This document shows positions 18,216 to 25,883 of a stretch of DNA of 64,000 bases, piece by piece (position 1 is the first letter of the stretch; each line of letters starts with the position of its first letter). The stretch is taken from the NCBI GenBank assembly GCA_041658605.1, contig JBAZZU010000007.1, positions 14,979 to 78,978 on the forward strand, read 5' to 3'. The position numbers were made by a program, and so were the translations under genes. Source of the stretch: JBAZWE01 sp041658605 (GTDB lineage: Bacteria; Actinomycetota; Thermoleophilia; BMS3ABIN01). The notes under the pieces were generated by a model. That model saw only the letters and a program-made list of their open reading frames with translations. It did no database searches and had not been told where the DNA came from.

Positions 18216-18788
18216 TCAGTAGATCGTCACCGCCACCGACCGTCTGCCCCACTGAATTGCCTCTCCACAGGTGGGCATCCATAAATCAATGACGCCATCA
18301 GACACGGCGCCACCTCGATCATGCACTACGGCAGAACCGTAGCCAGGCACGTACATGCTGGTTCCGAACGCATAACTAGGGCCAGCGGCGATGACGCCCC
18401 AGGCCGTGTGTGTGCCGTCCGCGGTGGTTCCGTGGTCACAGTAGGCTGTGGCCTCGAAAGTAGCTGTGCGCCCGCCTGAGGGGGCAGGAGAGGCTGGTGG
18501 CTCATCACCGATGGGCTTCATCGCCGGGAGCGGTCTGGTAGCCTCCTCTTTGGCCTCTTCCAAGACTGCCAGCCGGAGCTCGTTTGCTATCCTCTGAGCC
18601 TCATTCCGTCGCGCCAATTCAGAAGCCTTGCCAGCCACGCAAGCCGACGCCGCGCACGAGGCGAGGAGAGAACCCCCTGTGTCTGGAGATACAGCGGTGG
18701 GCAGGGTTCCCCATTCGATATCTGGTTTTTCATCCTGTCCCTCCGCGTTCTGTGCCTGGATAACCAATGCAATAAAAAGAGCCGCCAC
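18216..18788 (-). CDS. Cell-wall-active 3D-domain (double-psi beta-barrel) protein
   Basis: The C-terminal 85 residues match the '3D' domain of YuiC/Rpf-like muralytic proteins: ATAYCDHGTTADG, TAWGVIAAGP, FGTSMYVPGYGSAVVHDRGG and a GVIDLWMP then GRRSVAVTIY end, with the conserved Asp residues. An Ala/Glu-rich helical linker precedes it. The visible start (GTG 18788) cuts into a hydrophobic signal segment; the frame stays open upstream (IRLALFGAAIVAALFIAL). An ATG at 18829 with a GGAAGG site would restore a full signal anchor if one base were added to the A6 run at 18820-18825. It probably cleaves or remodels peptidoglycan. Confidence 0.75.
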   Translation of the reverse strand: MAALFIALVIQAQNAEGQDEKPDIEWGTLPTAVSPDTGGSLLASCAASACVAGKASELARRNEAQRIANELRLAVLEEAKEEATRPLPAMKPIGDEPPASPAPSGGRTATFEATAYCDHGTTADGTHTAWGVIAAGPSYAFGTSMYVPGYGSAVVHDRGGAVSDGVIDLWMPTCGEAIQWGRRSVAVTIY

Positions 18789-18928
18789 AATGGCAGCTCC
18801 GAAGAGTGCTAGTCGTATGTTTTTTCCATGATCGATATTGCCTTCCCGGGGGTGCCTTCCCCCTTCCTGTAGTTAGTACGTCAGACGTGCTACTTGCAGG
18901 TTTATAGCGATCGCATCATCTCCTTTGG

Positions 18929-20140
18929 TCAGGATATAACGAGCTTTCTCAAGTTCGCTGATGTTCCAGCGTTCGTCAGCTGCGTTCCGTAATACATCGT
19001 GTTTCCGTTCCAGCGTCCCTCATTCCCGGTTAGGTACAGATGGGCCATATTGTCCGGAATATAATCGAGGATTCGCTTGTACCCTCCAGTCGTCGGGTCA
19101 ACCAGATACGTGTAATGCTTTTTGCCAGAGTCCACGAATACCAGCAGATTGTGGTCTGGCGTTTCTATCATGGAGGAATGTTCCCAATCGGGTCTGTCGA
19201 GAGCCGCGATTTCCGTCCACGTCGTGCCGTCGAATTTGTAAATAATCAGACGTTTGTTATCAGCCCTCGGCTCATCCCACGGTGTCCAGCGAATCACAAA
19301 CATCGCATCGTGGAAGGTGCTGACTACGGGGCTGGCGTTATCGTAACCACCACCAAGAGATACCTTCGTCCACGTAATCAGGTCAGGACTTGAGCGTAAT
19401 TCCCATTCGCTAGTGGAGAAAAACGCATAGTACAGACCGCCGAATTTAACGATGCTGCGCCAGCGTCCATCCACGGGGTCGATGTTGTATATTTCTATAC
19501 CTCGGACGTAGGTTGCATCGTCATTCAGGCTGGTTTTTGGTACAGTCCATAACCCTGTGCCATGAGGATAATCGCTTCCGGTTGTATTCTTCGGTGCGCC
19601 AGTATCGGCAGGCCATTCTCCGAGAATCAGCCTGTTGTTGGCGGCATCGTCGTAAATCATAAACAGACGATTGCAGCCGCCCGTTGCTTTTCCTGCGGAG
19701 TCCGAAACGATGAGTGTCAGCGTCACCTGATTGTACGTTGCGGAAAGCGGGTCAACGTCAATAACTCCGACCGCCATCCTCCATTGTGAACCCGATTCTA
19801 TTGCCTCTCCTGCGAGGTAGATTTTCTTGTCGGCTGCGCTGTAGGTTGACGCCCACATATTGATTCCCGTGTGCGAATATATCTCGATCAAGTTCGAGCC
19901 GTCGGGGTCGCAGTACCATTCCTTGCCTGCGGTCGTGGCGTGTCCTTGGCCGAAATACAGCTTTCCGTTTATGTACCCGTGGAAATACAGCTCCTCTGGA
20001 TTCGCAGCGAAGGTGGGGTCTAATACCAGCGAGTCGGTGTAGATTTTATTCAGCCAGTCAGGGAACGCCGCTCTAGTTATTGGCGTTCTGGTAACTGCTG
20101 TTCGCGTCACCGCCGTTCTGATTGTGGCTGTCCGTCCCAT
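18929..20140 (-). CDS. Phage tail fibre or receptor-binding protein with beta-propeller-like body
   Basis: The 403-residue protein begins with a short Thr/Arg repeat (TRTAVTRTAVTRTPITR), then repeats built of strand-rich segments with GYINGKLYFGQG, SAADKKIYLAGE, NNRLILGEWP, FGGLYYAFFSTS and RLIIYKFDGTTWTEI. This resembles exo-sialidase or beta-propeller folds. It lies at the distal end of the tail genes, overlaps the upstream tail gene (TGATG), and so probably binds the host surface. The exact fold is inferred. Confidence 0.6.
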   Translation of the reverse strand: MGRTATIRTAVTRTAVTRTPITRAAFPDWLNKIYTDSLVLDPTFAANPEELYFHGYINGKLYFGQGHATTAGKEWYCDPDGSNLIEIYSHTGINMWASTYSAADKKIYLAGEAIESGSQWRMAVGVIDVDPLSATYNQVTLTLIVSDSAGKATGGCNRLFMIYDDAANNRLILGEWPADTGAPKNTTGSDYPHGTGLWTVPKTSLNDDATYVRGIEIYNIDPVDGRWRSIVKFGGLYYAFFSTSEWELRSSPDLITWTKVSLGGGYDNASPVVSTFHDAMFVIRWTPWDEPRADNKRLIIYKFDGTTWTEIAALDRPDWEHSSMIETPDHNLLVFVDSGKKHYTYLVDPTTGGYKRILDYIPDNMAHLYLTGNEGRWNGNTMYYGTQLTNAGTSANLRKLVIS

Positions 20141-20637
20141 CAGACTATGTACGGCTGGACTTTGACGGTCGCCGTGGCGACAAACGTCCCGCTGATGTCG
20201 ATTTTTATTGAATCAGGGAGACCGTGGAAAAACGGAATGATTATACGGCTTGCAGCCCCGAGTGCGATTGTGTTCTGGACGCAGGTTGCCACGTACATAT
20301 ACAGGTCACCATACGTCCCGGTCGCGTCAATCGCGGCCTTCACTTTAAGAACGACCGACCCTGAAGTGTAGGCGCTTACGTTAAAATCAATGAGCAGGCC
20401 ATTGTATCCCGTGCAATCGACAGCGCTTGAAAGAGCAGGTGCGGTGATTGCGTTGTGAACCGTCGTGACCTCCCCTTTCGTTTTCTGCACGACGTCAACT
20501 GAGTCGTGGGGCAGCGGTGTTCCCGCCCGGCCACCGACGAGAAGGCCGAGGGTGGTCTTCAGATTGTCGTCATCATCCAGCTGTAGTGGCGCTTGACCGC
20601 CACCAAATAATTTCCCGTACATCAATGCCCACTGCAT
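20140..20637 (-). CDS. Phage distal tail protein of unknown function
   Basis: The 165-residue protein is taken from ATG 20637 (MQWALMYGKLFGGGQAP), which has a strong GGAGG site eight bases upstream; the open frame extends further but without one. The C-terminal half is strand-rich (YNGLLIDFNVSAYTSGSVVL, DSIKIDISGTFVATATVKV) and looks like a small beta-sandwich. It is coupled by overlap to the fibre gene and may join the fibre to the tail tip. Confidence 0.65.
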   Translation of the reverse strand: MQWALMYGKLFGGGQAPLQLDDDDNLKTTLGLLVGGRAGTPLPHDSVDVVQKTKGEVTTVHNAITAPALSSAVDCTGYNGLLIDFNVSAYTSGSVVLKVKAAIDATGTYGDLYMYVATCVQNTIALGAASRIIIPFFHGLPDSIKIDISGTFVATATVKVQPYIV

Positions 20638-20715
20638 TTTATTACCTCCAATTTGTTTGAAATTGTAGCCCCGGCGCCTGGTTGTCAATTCCAGGGTCAC
20701 GCCCGGCGGCCGCCA

Positions 20716-21165
20716 TCAGGCGCTTCGCCGCACCGGCACCGGGGCTTGGCTCCGCTTTATGTCTGCGTATAGAAGTTCCAGCTCCGCGGTACTCCACTTC
20801 GCCGGGGTCTTGTGCTCGGAGTAGAGCCGCTCGTAGCGCTCCAGTCCAAACCTGTGAATGTACCAGAGGGTGTACGGCGCCGGGTCGTGCTCGTGGAGCA
20901 TATTGCAGCCGCCACATTGTGTGTGGCAGTTTCCATCAGTCCGGAGATCCCAGCGGGTCGCGTGGTGGGTTCTTGAGAACAGGTGGCCGCATTGCAAGTT
21001 CTCAGTCGTGCCACAGACGACACAGTGACCGTCTCGTTCCCGGATGATCTTCGAGACCAGGTTATCCAGCTTGGTGATGATCTTCTGGCGGGGGGTTCTC
21101 TGTGGCCGGCCAACCGTCGTTTTTCGTTTGAGCGGCTGCCCGCGTCTGAGCGGCGTGCGTCTCAC
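20716..21165 (-). CDS. NinG/Rap-like HNH nuclease
   Basis: The 149-residue protein has a basic N-terminus, then CVVCGTTENLQCGHLFSR, RWDLRTDGNCHTQCGGCN, and a helical tail. This Cys-pair plus CGHLFSR and NCHTQC pattern is that of lambda NinG (Rap), a Holliday-junction-type nuclease, and of related HNH enzymes. NinG normally sits among early genes; here it is between the endolysin and the tail genes, so it may act late, in packaging or recombination. It overlaps the endolysin gene by four bases. Confidence 0.8.
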   Translation of the reverse strand: MRRTPLRRGQPLKRKTTVGRPQRTPRQKIITKLDNLVSKIIRERDGHCVVCGTTENLQCGHLFSRTHHATRWDLRTDGNCHTQCGGCNMLHEHDPAPYTLWYIHRFGLERYERLYSEHKTPAKWSTAELELLYADIKRSQAPVPVRRSA

Positions 21166-22034
21166 TTAACCCGGATCCGGCGGACATAAGGCGGTGTGCC
21201 GAGTCCTGGCTTGTCATAATCGACCTGCAGCCGGAAAGGTCCGCCGATCTCGGGCAGTTTCGGCGCCAGGTAAAAGTGAGGTGCGCCGAGCTTGGTATGT
21301 GCAATATTCTTAATCACTTTGCCGTCGAAATCCGTAGCGCAGATATCGACGTTGATGCTTTCGGGCTGCGGCTTCCCGTCCACGCCAATCGCTCCCGGCG
21401 CGTAATGTGGATACCCCGCTACCAGCCAGTCATCCTCCATGTTTTCATCGCAGATCAGGCTGTAGACTTCATGGCCCAGCGGATGCTCTGCCACCTCTTT
21501 GATAAGCGGCACACTTTCTATGTCTGCCATTTCAACCTCCATTGATTTTCCGAGGGTTCGTTTTTCGACCTGTTCTATGCCACCGGCATATAGATGCCAG
21601 GGGAAATTGTCCGAGGGGTCGATCTTTCCTTCGAGGGAAATATCTCTGTGGCGTGTGTTTGGAATGAGTCCGACCGCGGGCTTTACGAAATCCACCAGCA
21701 GCCAGTCCAGAGCGTCCAGCTGCTCTTGAGGGTACGGGTCATTTCCATCGCCGTCATTCTCCAGCTCTATGCCGATACTGAGACCGTTTACCGAATCACT
21801 ACCATCCTGAATGCCCCTCCACCTACTGCGCCCACAGTGCCATGCCCGCCGCCCCATGCGCACACCGTAGAAGATGTCTCCTGCCTTCGAGATCAGAAAA
21901 GTTATGGAGACCTCAGCACTGCCCCACAGCGTCGCCAGCGCCGAGTTTAAGCCTCCGGCGGTGTGATGTAATACGCACACGCGCACATCAGCGAGACCGT
22001 TATATTTGCCACAAGGTGAGTCGATTAAGCGCAT
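21162..22034 (-). CDS. Endolysin: N-acetylmuramoyl-L-alanine amidase (Amidase_2/PGRP type)
   Basis: The 290-residue protein has an Amidase_2 domain with zinc ligands in CVLHHTAGG (near residue 23) and TRHRDISLEGKIDP (near residue 130), plus the GIELEND segment. The C-terminal 140 residues are a separate strand-rich region with no clear cell-wall-binding repeat, possibly a novel binding module. ATG 22034 is chosen because upstream in-frame codons would make an unrelated leader and GAAAGGGGC lies nearby. A hairpin with a T6 run ends immediately before this start. Confidence 0.9.
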   Translation of the reverse strand: MRLIDSPCGKYNGLADVRVCVLHHTAGGLNSALATLWGSAEVSITFLISKAGDIFYGVRMGRRAWHCGRSRWRGIQDGSDSVNGLSIGIELENDGDGNDPYPQEQLDALDWLLVDFVKPAVGLIPNTRHRDISLEGKIDPSDNFPWHLYAGGIEQVEKRTLGKSMEVEMADIESVPLIKEVAEHPLGHEVYSLICDENMEDDWLVAGYPHYAPGAIGVDGKPQPESINVDICATDFDGKVIKNIAHTKLGAPHFYLAPKLPEIGGPFRLQVDYDKPGLGTPPYVRRIRVK

Positions 22035-22035
22035 T

Positions 22036-22065
22036 AAAAAAGCCCCTTTCAGGAGCCGTGGGGGC
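22036..22065 (-). terminator. Hairpin with T-run overlapping the endolysin ribosome site
   Basis: On the minus strand GCCCC (22065-22061) pairs with GGGGC (22046-22042), followed by six T and directly by the endolysin ATG. It looks like an intrinsic terminator or attenuator that would limit, or hide the ribosome site of, the endolysin gene. Confidence 0.55.
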
Positions 22066-22086
22066 AAAGTGATATCGATTGTGGAT

Positions 22087-22335
22087 CTACAGGAAAGCCC
22101 TCGATGCAAAAATGCCAACGGCCAGCGCTTCGAGCGTCATCACAGCCGCCGTCCAGGGCGGGACGTGATTGCGATAATTGGTGCGGAAAACCTCCATCAC
22201 ATCCCACAGCTTGCCGATCTGTGTCGTGAGACCGTCTATCGCCGTCGTCACGTTCTGATTGCTCAGGTCATTCTCACGCTTCAGCCCCTCATGGCTGCGC
22301 GCGCACTCACTCTTGGTTACAAAATCTTCTGGCAT
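22087..22335 (-). CDS. Holin, XhlA/haemolysin-like
   Basis: The 82-residue protein has a polar, coiled-coil-like N-terminal part (SHEGLKRENDLSNQNVTTAIDGLTTQIGKLWDVME) and one C-terminal transmembrane helix (WTAAVMTLEALAVGIFA). This is the layout of XhlA-type phage holins. It is read from ATG behind a consensus AAAGGAG site and lies directly upstream of the endolysin, the usual holin-endolysin pair. Confidence 0.78.
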   Translation of the reverse strand: MPEDFVTKSECARSHEGLKRENDLSNQNVTTAIDGLTTQIGKLWDVMEVFRTNYRNHVPPWTAAVMTLEALAVGIFASRAFL

Positions 22336-22346
22336 TCGGATCTCCT

Positions 22347-23558
22347 TTAGGCCGCTTGTAATGTTTGCAACAGGGATTCCATAGAGCCTGGGACATCGGA
22401 AGTCGTGAGCTCCTGCGTCCCGGCGCTAACGTCGACGTTGGTCTGCTCGACCAGGTAGGCGTTGTAATTGTCAAGAGGGTTGGCCTCGTCAAAGGCCCGG
22501 TATTCGTCACGTTCGACCTGGACAATGTCCCCGGCGCGCATGAAGCCGGACCATTGCATCCCGCCACCGATCTTCTGAATCTTTTTCAGCGGTATGACGA
22601 TCGATCCTTTGGGCTGCGGCTCCTTGTTAATGGTGAGGTACGTCAGGGCCGCCTGATACGCCTGAGCAGCCGTCAGATAGCCGCTGATGGCCTGCGCGTC
22701 GAATCGGTAGGATTCCTTCGACCCAGGCGTGTATTTGGCCTGAGAGGCCGCATCCTCTGCCACCTGGACCTGGGAGGCACCGTTAAGATCCTTGTACCAG
22801 CAGGCTACACGGTTGCAATATTTCGACCAGTCCAGCTTAACCTTGAACCCTCCACCGGGGATCTGCGCCATATCGTCCTTGGTGATGTACCACTTCGGTT
22901 TCTTGCCCCGGGTCCGGTGCTGCCAGTAGACATAACAGCCGAGTCCGTTGGGCTTGGCCTCCCGCCCCGGGAATATGCCACGCGCGAAATCGCAGTATTT
23001 GAGAAGGTCGCTAATGATCTGCTCGCTGGCTGCTGTCTCCGGCCAGCCGATGTGCAGCGTCGGGTTCTCAGCTGTCTCCATCGTATCGATGTATTTCTGG
23101 GAGCTGTTCACAAACGGCGCCATAACGTTGGCACCCAGCCAGCCCTCAGCTGCCGGCGTGCCGAGCATAACTTGTAGAATCCAGTCTCTTACAGTCTTGT
23201 CGGTGACGATGAATGTCAGTGCAACGCCCTTCTCATAATGCGCGTCATGCCCCTGACAGCTGTAATCCAGCGTCCCTTCCATATCATTGCGCTGGACTTC
23301 ATAGATGGAATGCTGGGTTACACGCTCCAGTCCGTAGTAAATCTCAGCGGCGTCGTTCTTTATGCCCGGCCACCTGGACTCTGGACCCCGGTCCTTAATA
23401 TTGAACGTAAGCGGCCCATCGCCGCCCTGGAGTATCGTCCCGAACTTCACTCCATCAGCTCCGTCGGGGCAGAGGGGGTGACGCAGGTTGATGCAATCAC
23501 CTGGAGAGGTACTGCCGCGAACCGCGTTTTTTCGAAATTTGATGCTTACTTCGGCCAT
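22347..23558 (-). CDS. Tail tip / baseplate protein
   Basis: The 403-residue protein starts MAEVSIKFRKNAVRG and is strand-rich, with a central segment (LLKYCDFARGIFPGREAKPNG, then WYITKDDMAQIPGGGFKVKLDWSKYCNRV) like the hub or gp27-type domains of siphovirus tail-tip proteins. It is coupled to the distal tail gene upstream and followed by the holin. The tail role comes from its place after the tape measure and Dit-like genes; the exact family is uncertain. Confidence 0.6.
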   Translation of the reverse strand: MAEVSIKFRKNAVRGSTSPGDCINLRHPLCPDGADGVKFGTILQGGDGPLTFNIKDRGPESRWPGIKNDAAEIYYGLERVTQHSIYEVQRNDMEGTLDYSCQGHDAHYEKGVALTFIVTDKTVRDWILQVMLGTPAAEGWLGANVMAPFVNSSQKYIDTMETAENPTLHIGWPETAASEQIISDLLKYCDFARGIFPGREAKPNGLGCYVYWQHRTRGKKPKWYITKDDMAQIPGGGFKVKLDWSKYCNRVACWYKDLNGASQVQVAEDAASQAKYTPGSKESYRFDAQAISGYLTAAQAYQAALTYLTINKEPQPKGSIVIPLKKIQKIGGGMQWSGFMRAGDIVQVERDEYRAFDEANPLDNYNAYLVEQTNVDVSAGTQELTTSDVPGSMESLLQTLQAA

Positions 23559-25882
23559 CAGTCTTTGCCATTCTTGAGCCTGGGCACATAGGTGAGCTTC
23601 GTGATGAACGCGCTGGCGACGATATTCGGCGACGTGGAGTCTCCGGCCTGGATCAATAGATTATTTATGTCCAGATCCAGCGCCAGTAGATCACCGATGG
23701 CTTTTTGTCTGGCGACACTGTGCGCCGTAGAGTCGGCAGAGGCAGACTGTGAATATCCCGGGCTGTCGTGGTATCTGCTATCGAAGCAGTTGTACCTGCG
23801 GCCAACAGCCGGTGAGAAGTGACGGGCGCCGCCGTCTACATTGGGAACCGCGATGACGTTCACGTCCCAGGTTTTAGCTGCCTGCGCGGAGGTGATCCCG
23901 AGCCCCAGGATCATGAATGTTTTTGTCAGGTCTGCGTCCCGGTGGAAACCGTCGAAGGGTAGGCCGACCTCTTCTATCTCGATCGTCTGCCAGTTCCCGC
24001 CGTTGTATCCCACGGGCACTGTGTCACCGAGCGACCATTCACCTGAGTGCTCATCGTAGCCGTAGAAGCGAACAGAGCCGCCGTTGGCGTCATTGGTCCT
24101 GATACGTGCCAGCAGACGGTATTCGCCAGCGTAAAGATTCGCCAGGAGTTTGGTCGGGAAGACCCTTTTCTCCGTCGTCCCGATAGTCCAACTGTAATAA
24201 CTGCCGCCGAACGCCCCAGCCAGATTGGTGGGTGTAGGGGTCACCTCCCACGAGCCGCCCGCGGGAGCGGGTGGGGAGGACTCAGGCAAGCTGATTACTC
24301 CCGGACACGCCGCCAGGGCTTCTTCGCCACCCTTGGTGAGCCACAGTTCATCAATGGAGCCGCCGGGCTCGCAAACAAAGGTTTCGTCGATGTAGAGGTT
24401 GAAAGTCTGAGGACTGCCGGTCGTAATATAAAATTCCACATAGTCAATCGGGTTGGCCCAGTTAACCGTCCCGACACCGACTGCCATACTGCTAACATCA
24501 AAACTGAAGGTCCGCCATTGGCCACCAAAGGCCAAAGCAACGAACGAATAGTTCTTCTTGACATAATTAACGGAGCTGTTCCCGATGCGGATCTCAAGAC
24601 CAAAGTCCGGGTGCGGCCAAGGGTTGATCGCGAATGATATCGAGCCGGTGCTTAAGCTTGAACAATCCAGTCCGCTGCCCGCGGGGTTTCTCACGGCCCC
24701 GCCCGCTGTGTCCGCTATGTATTTTACCTCTATCATCTTCGAGCCGGACAGCGGTTGGATATTGTACTGGGTGCCGGGCGGAACAACCGCTACAGCTGAA
24801 ACGCTATTTGCGCTCCACTCCCCGGTCTCACCATCGCCAACAGCCAGGTCAACTTTTTGTGAGGCCCTGATGTCGGCCTTAAAACCACACTCATACTCAC
24901 CGCCAATGTCATAGATCGTGATCGGCAGCGGTGTCTGTCCTCTCACGTTGCAAGCTTTCCCGTTGACGACATGCACATTGTCGACATTGAATGCGGGGCC
25001 GCTTCCGCTGGCCATGTCTGCCTCGAAAACAAAATAATTAGCGGCGGTCATACTTGGGGTTCCTACAACGGCGGTTGGGGCATTGAGGTTGAAGAACAGG
25101 AGTTGCCAGTCGACCACGAACCCGGTGTTCCCGAAGCTGGCGGTCAGGTCATACTGGCGATAATTGAGGACGTCATTGCCGATACGAACTATGAATTTGT
25201 CCATCGTCTCAGGAACGGTATCCAGCTGTAGCGCGGCGGTCACCCAGCCGGTGGTCAGAAACGGAGTCAGGTTCAACGCAGTAACGGCATTCCGGATTAG
25301 CCACGAATTAGCCAAGGTCGCGGCGGCCGTCCGGGCGCTTTTACTTCCCGCCCTGTAACGGGTCGTGTCCACGCTGAAACTGTTACCCGACCATTCTCCG
25401 GTCTCTCCATCCATCTGCGCCAGCCCCACAACCTGGTCAAATACCGTTGCCTCGGCAGGGTAGGGTTGTGCGTCGGCCAGGAGCTCAACTTTTATCAGCC
25501 CACGGTTCGTGGCATAGAAACCCTTGTCGAGCGCCATGTCCAGCGGGCTTGGGTAGGTGGCGAAATACACATCCGAACAGGTGTCCGGGTCCGGGTTCCA
25601 GGTCAGGACGTTGCGGGACCGGTTTAAAGCTTTAATCAGCGTCCGCTGCTTGAGCAGAAGGGCGTCCTTCGCGTTCCCCAGGAGCTTGAACGGGATCGGG
25701 ATCGTCAGTTTGTTATAGTCACCCAGCCCCAGCGTCATGCCGCGCTCGCGTTTGCGTTGCCCCTGCTCGTTATAATCTGCCTTGGGGATCTCGAAGCCGA
25801 GCTGCAGGCGGGCGTTTACGTCATCGTTGAAGTTAAACTGGTATGGGCCGCCTTCTTCGATTATCAGTTTGGGGGCCGCCAT
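23558..25882 (-). CDS. Distal tail (Dit)-like protein with inserted carbohydrate-binding-type modules
   Basis: The first 150 residues look like a siphovirus distal tail protein (FNFNDDVNARLQLGFEIP, then LIKALNRSRNVLTWNPDPD). They are followed by jelly-roll-type modules that share the segment DGETGEWSxNSxS (about residues 155 and 360) and a third related one (HSGEWSLGDTVP). These modules resemble carbohydrate-binding domains that let tails grip cell-wall sugars. The 774-residue length is well above a minimal Dit. It follows the tape measure gene by one base, which is the usual Dit position. Confidence 0.7.
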   Translation of the reverse strand: MAAPKLIIEEGGPYQFNFNDDVNARLQLGFEIPKADYNEQGQRKRERGMTLGLGDYNKLTIPIPFKLLGNAKDALLLKQRTLIKALNRSRNVLTWNPDPDTCSDVYFATYPSPLDMALDKGFYATNRGLIKVELLADAQPYPAEATVFDQVVGLAQMDGETGEWSGNSFSVDTTRYRAGSKSARTAAATLANSWLIRNAVTALNLTPFLTTGWVTAALQLDTVPETMDKFIVRIGNDVLNYRQYDLTASFGNTGFVVDWQLLFFNLNAPTAVVGTPSMTAANYFVFEADMASGSGPAFNVDNVHVVNGKACNVRGQTPLPITIYDIGGEYECGFKADIRASQKVDLAVGDGETGEWSANSVSAVAVVPPGTQYNIQPLSGSKMIEVKYIADTAGGAVRNPAGSGLDCSSLSTGSISFAINPWPHPDFGLEIRIGNSSVNYVKKNYSFVALAFGGQWRTFSFDVSSMAVGVGTVNWANPIDYVEFYITTGSPQTFNLYIDETFVCEPGGSIDELWLTKGGEEALAACPGVISLPESSPPAPAGGSWEVTPTPTNLAGAFGGSYYSWTIGTTEKRVFPTKLLANLYAGEYRLLARIRTNDANGGSVRFYGYDEHSGEWSLGDTVPVGYNGGNWQTIEIEEVGLPFDGFHRDADLTKTFMILGLGITSAQAAKTWDVNVIAVPNVDGGARHFSPAVGRRYNCFDSRYHDSPGYSQSASADSTAHSVARQKAIGDLLALDLDINNLLIQAGDSTSPNIVASAFITKLTYVPRLKNGKD

Positions 25883-25883
25883 G

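Noticed and set aside
18929..20140. Possible diversity-generating retroelement target in the fibre gene
   Set aside because: No reverse transcriptase or template repeat was found in the window.
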